Positions 58,245 to 64,000 of a stretch of DNA of 64,000 bases are shown in pieces; position 1 is the first letter of the stretch; the number at the start of each line of letters is the position of its first letter. This DNA is from Adiantum capillus-veneris. Lineage: Eukaryota; Streptophyta; Polypodiopsida; Polypodiales; Pteridaceae. The notes below the pieces were generated by a model. The model made no database searches and was not told where the DNA came from. It was given only the letters and a program-made list of their open reading frames with translations. The DNA is taken from positions 143,849,640 to 143,913,639 of the forward strand of contig CM043955.1 of NCBI GenBank assembly GCA_014529385.2, in the 5' to 3' direction. The position numbers were made by a program, and so were the translations under genes.

Positions 58245-58800
58245 AGAAATGCGAAATACAATAAGGATCTAGTAGCAAGGAGAGTAGAGAGAGATACGAT
58301 GCAAAGTAGATTAGTGGAAAATCAAAAACTTTAGATTAGCACACTATTACAAAAAAGTGATGGCGTCAGCCACCCATGCACTCTCAAGGTAGAGCTTAGA
58401 TGGCAATTTAGACAACTAGAGCAAGTAGGAATACAAGGGACTAACAATCCTTACACAAGGATGTGTTGTGTGCGTCAAGTGTGCACAGCATTCTGCCGAA
58501 TTACTCATGAGAAGGCCTCCTTATATAGATGCAAGGGAGCCTCTAAACGCCCATGTGCAACCAGCCTTAGATAGCCAAGTCCAAGTAGGATTCTCCCATG
58601 TGCCCATGTGTAGCCGCTTTTGGGTAGAGAAGTCCTCCTAGAAATCGGCCACCGGCCACCGACCACCGGCCACCGGACGACCATTTTCCGATTGTCCCGA
58701 CCGCCGTCCGGCCAAGATATTCCGGTGAAAAGGAATATTTCGGCAAAGGGAATTTTTTTTTTTGCTCCGTACCATCCACGATCACAAAATAGAGATCTCA
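58245..58800 (-). repeat. Probable solo LTR nested in the copia element
   Basis: About 550 bp between the zinc-knuckle and protease parts, foreign to the copia reading. It has a minus-strand TATA-like word (58514-58522) and a ggccaccgg-rich patch (58645-58675). Boundaries uncertain. Confidence 0.4.
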
Positions 58801-58849
58801 TCAACGTGCAAAGCTGGAATCCACCAAATATATGTGCACCATTGGCTTC

Positions 58850-59594
58850 TCCTCATATGGGGACCTTACAAACTGTGCAACATATATTGTGGTGGCAAAA
58901 CTGAGAGAGGTGGGCATTGCAAGTGTACCAACAACGGTGTCTAGTCTTGTTTTCTGTGGAAAGAGACTCTTGCAACAGCAATGTGCATAATGCATTAAAC
59001 TTGACAACTTCAGGATTTCCTTGGGTCATAAGTCTCCAAGTACTAGCAAAAGTCTAGTAAGAATCTAGCAAGGCATCAAGAACAATCTGCACAAGGGAAC
59101 TATTTGAAAGGACTTCACCTGCAAAAATAAGTTGCTCATTGATATCCTTGACACCGGCAAGGAAAGTGTCCATATCATCTTCCTCATGCATAAACTTCTG
59201 ACTCCAGCTCTTTATGTAGCAATGCACTTTTGCCTCATATTGCGACTTGCATAAAGACCAACCATAATATCCCAAACCTGTTTTACATATTTTGATGAAC
59301 AAATGTGGGGAGTCATAATGCGCTTCACAGACAACACAATCAATGCATGAGCATGCACATATTTTACATCCCAAGGAGCTAGCTCAACCGTAGGCATAAC
59401 AACTCTGGCAACAACAATCCTGTCCCCAAAACATTTCAGAACCATGATGTACATCAATGTCTTGCACAATGTTCCAAACACCCTTCGACACAAGGACATG
59501 TTGCATCATATAGACCCACATAGGGTAATTATCCCCATCCAATCTATCCTCAGCAACAAACATCTTGAACACATCTATGTTGTTGTTAGCCATG
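58850..59594 (-). pseudogene. Copia gag
   Basis: Start Met at 59594 (M-A-N-N-N), then R-L-D-G-D-N-Y-P-M-W, M-M-Q-H-V-L-V-S-K-G-V-W-N, and in another frame A-H-A-L-I-V-L-S-V, W-D-I-M-V-G-L-Y and K-S-W-S-Q-K-F. Zinc-knuckle residues appear near 58900. A frame change near 59390 breaks it. Confidence 0.75.
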
Positions 59595-59939
59595 GTGAAT
59601 GTTGTACCTGATGTAAAAACTGTCGGAAAAGAGGAGAAACATAGCAAGAACAACACGTGCTATTAGCACAAACCGTAGAAGATTGTAAGGGACTTGTTAT
59701 GCAAAAAACAACACTAACAAAAACTTTGCAAAAAATGACAAAATTGCCTACACATTAGTGCATTTAGTGAAAACGGAGGCCGAAATGAGCCCAAATAAAA
59801 AATCTGAGCAGACATACTCTACGAGCCTACCCAAAGTATTTGTCAACCTGCTGACACTTGCCAAAGCTCACAGAAATTGAAGAAAGTGAGCAAGCATGTG
59901 CTGGAGCTGCTAGTGACTAAGCCCGGGAGAACGCAACCT
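59595..59939 (-). other. Leader of the copia element
   Basis: 345 bp between primer site and gag start. No coding signal. Confidence 0.6.
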
Positions 59940-59951
59940 GCTCTGATACCA
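59940..59951 (-). other. Primer binding site, initiator Met tRNA
   Basis: Perfect gctctgatacca on the plus strand, two bases from the LTR. Confidence 0.9.
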
Positions 59952-59953
59952 AT

Positions 59954-60180
59954 TGTTGGAATTAGGGTTGCAGGAAAACATACACATCTTGGAGAAGATG
60001 AGGGAAGCTCAAGGTATACATTAGAGAGTATATTACTTAGTGTACAATGGAGAGAAGTTAGCCCTAGAGTGATGGGCGTATATACAATGCGCAGGAGAGA
60101 AAACCTCCTAGTGAAGGAAAAAATGCCTCGGCGGTCCTAAGTGTGTTTACACACATCACTACCACATGTATATGCTAACA
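59954..60180 (-). repeat. 5' LTR of the copia element
   Basis: Similar to 55565-55793 and 20424-20654. Confidence 0.9.
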
Positions 60181-60308
60181 TGGGGTATTCAAGCAGCCAG
60201 GGGGAAGCAAGGGGTTCCACACCACAGTTAGTGTAGAGAAATATTCCCTTTATCTTCAAGGCCACACAAGTGTCATGTTCAAAAGGGGGTACACATATAG
60301 AAACTCAA

Positions 60309-60425
<117 letters not shown>

Positions 60426-60739
60426 ACACGTAATGAACATAAAAATTGATGAAAATGAAGCATGAAATACAAAGATTTGATCACGTCGTGGTTGTTTCAT
60501 GCTTGGGCTGAACGGAGTGTAGGTTAGTGCAATCAAAGGCTTGTGGGAGCCTTTATGCACATGCATACATATCATTCTTCAATTCGTGGTTTCAAATAAG
60601 GTAAATGGCTAAGAGAAAGCAAAAAAAAAGCAGCCTTCGATGTACACATAATCAAGCAAAAAGAAAATATAAAACACACATAATCAAGTACTTGATTTCA
60701 TTATGCTTGAGCTTAATTAGGAGACACTAATTACATGAT

Positions 60740-61000
60740 GGGATGAAAGAGCTTACGATGGAAAAAGTTATGTGGCATTCATGGTAGAGTGGAGCACCAT
60801 GGCATCAATTAACAAGTAAATTAGAGATAGCGAGAGAGCACAATGTAGAAATGATGATAACTTGCTTGTTTTACTAAAAATTTGGAGAGACTACAAGTTC
60901 AGCAAAATGGCCTTATATAGGCTCAAGATGAGGGGTGGTGATTAATGTAAAAAAGTGATAGGCACCACATGTGGAAAAAGGTCAAGTAGCATATGGACTT
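60740..61000. repeat. Dispersed repeat, copy 2
   Basis: See 33880-34165; same orientation. Confidence 0.75.
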
Positions 61001-61054
61001 AGGATATGGAGCAAGCCTTTTTTTGGGAGGTAGAGGCCATTAACATCCTCCTTG

Positions 61055-61830
<776 letters not shown>

Positions 61831-61854
61831 ATAGAGTATAGTAGAGGCAAATAA

Positions 61855-61990
61855 GTTAGGCAAAACATCATGCTTTTGCAATTAGATTTTTAAAAAGCAT
61901 TTGACACAGTAAAATGGGACTTTATAGGTAGAGTCTTAGCTAAGATGGGCTTTGGCTCTAAGATGAGCACATGTATCTTTATGATGGGTC
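61855..61990 (+). pseudogene. L1-type LINE reverse transcriptase scrap
   Basis: Plus-strand reading Q-N-I-M-L-L-Q-L-D-F, a TAA stop, then K-A-F-D-T-V-K-W-D-F-I and L-A-K-M-G-F-G. This is the conserved RT block around the first catalytic Asp of L1-clade LINEs. Nothing else of the element is seen. Confidence 0.8.
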
Positions 61991-62163
61991 ATGAATATGC
62001 TTCCAAATATATATGTACATGCACACTTGCACACATATGTGTGTTTGTCTATAATCTCCCCACAATTAAGTAATGTCACTAATGGGAAAATTTGGTGAAG
62101 AGAGAGCTGGGGGGGAGGGGGATTAAAGGTTCAAAGGGGCAAAACAGAGAGAGAGGGTAGTGG

Positions 62164-62166
<3 letters not shown>

Positions 62167-62231
<65 letters not shown>
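62167..62231. repeat. (GA)n microsatellite
   Basis: About 32 GA units. Confidence 0.98.
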
Positions 62232-62235
<4 letters not shown>

Positions 62236-63385
62236 AGATTTGAAGCTCTTTGGTGATAGCTTAACAAGGTAACTACTGCAAAAAATGATGGCTTTTTAAA
62301 GTTGAGCAAGTTTATGGATTGCCTACATGAGAATGTTTGAGATAAGGTAGAAATGGATGAGCCTATGTCATATGTAGAAGAGATGGTCTGTGCAAGAGGT
62401 TAGAAGATTTTGAAGAAGCATCAAGGAGGTAGGGTTGGTTAAGTTCGATGGTACAAAACCAAGCTACTGCAGTGGAAAGAAAGCTGAGCCGATACAAGAG
62501 AGTCTACTTGTGCATGAAGAGATGAGGATTATTTGGTTTCAGAGAAATGAAGTTGTTTCTATGCTCCGGATACTGGTTCGAGAGGTTCCAATTGTTGAAT
62601 AGGTGCTAAAGATGCAAAATGAGACGGAGATGTATGGTCAAGCTCAAGTATGGTTGGTCAAATTCCATTGGTTTGTGTTACAGATAAGAAAGTGAGGTTT
62701 GTAGACGAGGTTAAAGTGGTGGAGAGAGAAGAAATTCCGATTCTCAAGACATAAGAGGAGGTAGAAACTGGCTATAGCAATTATCTGGATGTGGATACAA
62801 CCTGGGAGACATATTCTTCCCACTCATGGTATGAAGAGTATGATCTTATGCACGTGGATGAAGATGTGGTAGAAACAGGATGATGTGCATTGTGGTGCTT
62901 GGGTTGAAGCAGGTTGTATGTAGGGTGATGCTTAGAGCGGTGAAGGTATGCTATGGGCATTTTACATGCATGGTTGGCTATGTGCTTGGATATGACATTA
63001 TTGGAGGTTGTTGTAGACGAATGGGTGCGCTCAATGTCAGTGTTTGATCCAGGTGGTTTAGCTATGAAGGGGGTTGGGCAACCTACTTGAGAGGAGGTGG
63101 CTTGAAGCAAGAATAAGACTTTGTACATATGGTATTGTTTTGTTAATTTGCTCATTGTGTTCGCTTAGTTTTGCAATTTTCAAAGCTGAATAAGCATGCT
63201 TCTGGTTGAACATAAATTTTCAACGAGGGGTTCGACAATAATGGTGCAACCAGTCAATGCTATGAAGAGAAAAAATCATGGCTCTGTGTGTCTATAGGTG
63301 CATGCCAAAGAGGAAAAGCAGGTATGAAGGTCAAGGGCAAGTAGGTGGTTGCAGGTGTGTATGCTTTATGGGTGTTTGGGCCAAG
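62232..63385. other. Unassigned sequence
   Basis: No domain recognised on either strand; could be a decayed transposon. Confidence 0.4.
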
Positions 63386-63387
63386 AT

Positions 63388-63660
63388 TCTCTGCCATGGT
63401 TCCTATCAAAGGTGGTTGTTCAAAGTGTCCAAAGTGTAGAAATGGGAATGCCAAAGGTGGTCCTCAAAGTGTTCTACAAGCTGGTTTAGACGGCTCATTA
63501 GTCGGAGCTATGGGGTGCAAGATGCTTTGCCATGGTGCCTATCAAAGGTGGCTATAGTGTCCAAAGAGTAGAAATGGGAATGCCAAAGGTGGTCCTCAAA
63601 GTGTTCTCTAAGATGGTTTAGATGGCTCATCAATTAGAGCTATGGGGTGCAATATATGGC
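63388..63660. repeat. Two tandem repeats, about 136-bp period
   Basis: Units from about 63391 and 63527 share tgccatggt, cctatcaaaggtgg, gaaatgggaatgccaaagg and gagctatggggtgcaa. Confidence 0.85.
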
Positions 63661-63903
63661 ACTTAGAAGAAAAAGGCAATTTGCAGATCCTTATTGGATT
63701 GGACAACAGGTGGATGGTCAGAGCTTAGGTGTGTTGGTAAATTTGAAGTCCTTGATTTATGGAGCATGTCAGTCTTTTTGGATTGGAAATCAGAGTCCAA
63801 ATGACCAAGTTATGAGCAACTGAAGTTTTACCAGGGGCTAATTGTGTGCCAATTGGTTGCCTCGATCAGTGTGCCATCAAGGATTTTTTCGAGCTCTCCA
63901 TAG

Positions 63904-64000
63904 TTTGTAGAGGTGGTATGCAATAGGTTGGATGGGGACAACTACCCTATGTGGGCTTATATGATGCAACATGTTCTTGTGTCAAAGGGCGTCTGGAACA
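63904..64000 (+). CDS. Start of a second copia gag (cut by window end)
   Basis: Plus-strand reading N-R-L-D-G-D-N-Y-P-M-W-A-Y-M-M-Q-H-V-L-V-S-K-G is nearly the same as the gag at 59480-59560 but on the other strand. A related element therefore begins here and runs out of the window. The start codon cannot be fixed, because the frame is open upstream without a clear Met. Confidence 0.7.

Larger units (their letters stand above)
55565..60180 (-). mobile_element. Ty1/copia element lacking the integrase core
   Basis: LTRs of 229 and 227 bp (55565-55793, 59954-60180) are flanked by the 5-bp duplication tgggg (55560-55564, 60181-60185). A perfect initiator Met primer site lies at 59940-59951 and a purine-rich tract adjoins the left LTR (55794-55807, minus strand tctagagggggat). 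Order on the minus strand: gag, zinc knuckle, protease, pre-integrase, then directly RT and RNase H. About 10 percent LTR difference points to an old insertion. Confidence 0.9.

Noticed and set aside
58505-58804. Minus-strand frame with Arg/Trp/Gly repeats
   Set aside because: It comes from a ggccaccgg repeat in a probable solo LTR.

Overview
This is a repeat-dominated stretch of a land-plant nuclear genome. The evidence is a spliced gene for a chloroplast-targeted ACT-domain protein, many Ty1/copia and Ty3/gypsy elements with initiator-Met or Asp tRNA primer sites, L1-type LINE remnants, a MULE transposase, and very long (CT/AG)n and (AC)n tracts. A non-seed plant such as a fern or lycophyte is my best guess for the lineage, but that is inference. 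There are no bacterial-type operons, tRNA or rRNA genes, or CRISPR arrays. Most coding sequence is transposon-derived and decayed.

Layout. 1-6.9 kb: a minus-strand LTR element with about 1.95-kb LTRs and only a broken gag (its 3' LTR runs off the left edge). 7-9.8 kb: low-complexity and tandem repeats. 9.8-11.9 kb: a deleted minus-strand chromovirus (integrase plus a chromodomain-like tail). 12.5-16.7 kb: the one apparently functional host gene, six visible exons of an ACR11/ACR12-like ACT-domain protein on the minus strand; the exons for the second ACT domain are not visible. 17-22 kb: a mosaic of copia 3' ends and LTRs, with an L1-ORF1-like gene (18.2-19.0 kb) embedded in a (CT)n tract of one LTR. 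22-32.7 kb: a nest. A plus-strand gypsy element with two RNase H domains is split by a minus-strand LTR element, which is split in turn by a young copia element (24108-29804, 5-bp target duplication) whose protease-to-RT segment is inverted. 35.0-39.5 kb: a multi-exon minus-strand pseudogene that appears to fuse a ParB-like domain to a beta-class DNA amino-methyltransferase. 40-48.7 kb: a plus-strand gypsy element with gag and protease but no RT or integrase, bounded by a 5-bp target duplication. 48.8-53.7 kb: a repeat array and a MULE-type transposase pseudogene with GCM1/WRKY-like and SWIM-like zinc fingers. 54.2-60.2 kb: copia gag debris, then a copia element with target duplications but no integrase core. 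60.3-64 kb: long microsatellites, a LINE RT scrap, unassigned sequence, and the first codons of another copia gag at the right edge.

How the parts relate. Removing the 8.76-kb gypsy insertion puts the ParB-methyltransferase pseudogene (minus) and the MULE transposase (plus) back to back, about 2.5 kb apart, with three related repeat modules between them, two carrying most of a strong hairpin and one carrying all of it. A single large DNA transposon that carried a DNA methyltransferase is therefore possible. This is the most interesting hypothesis in the window, and it is unproven. The ACT-domain gene is the only locus whose visible exons join in frame without a lesion.
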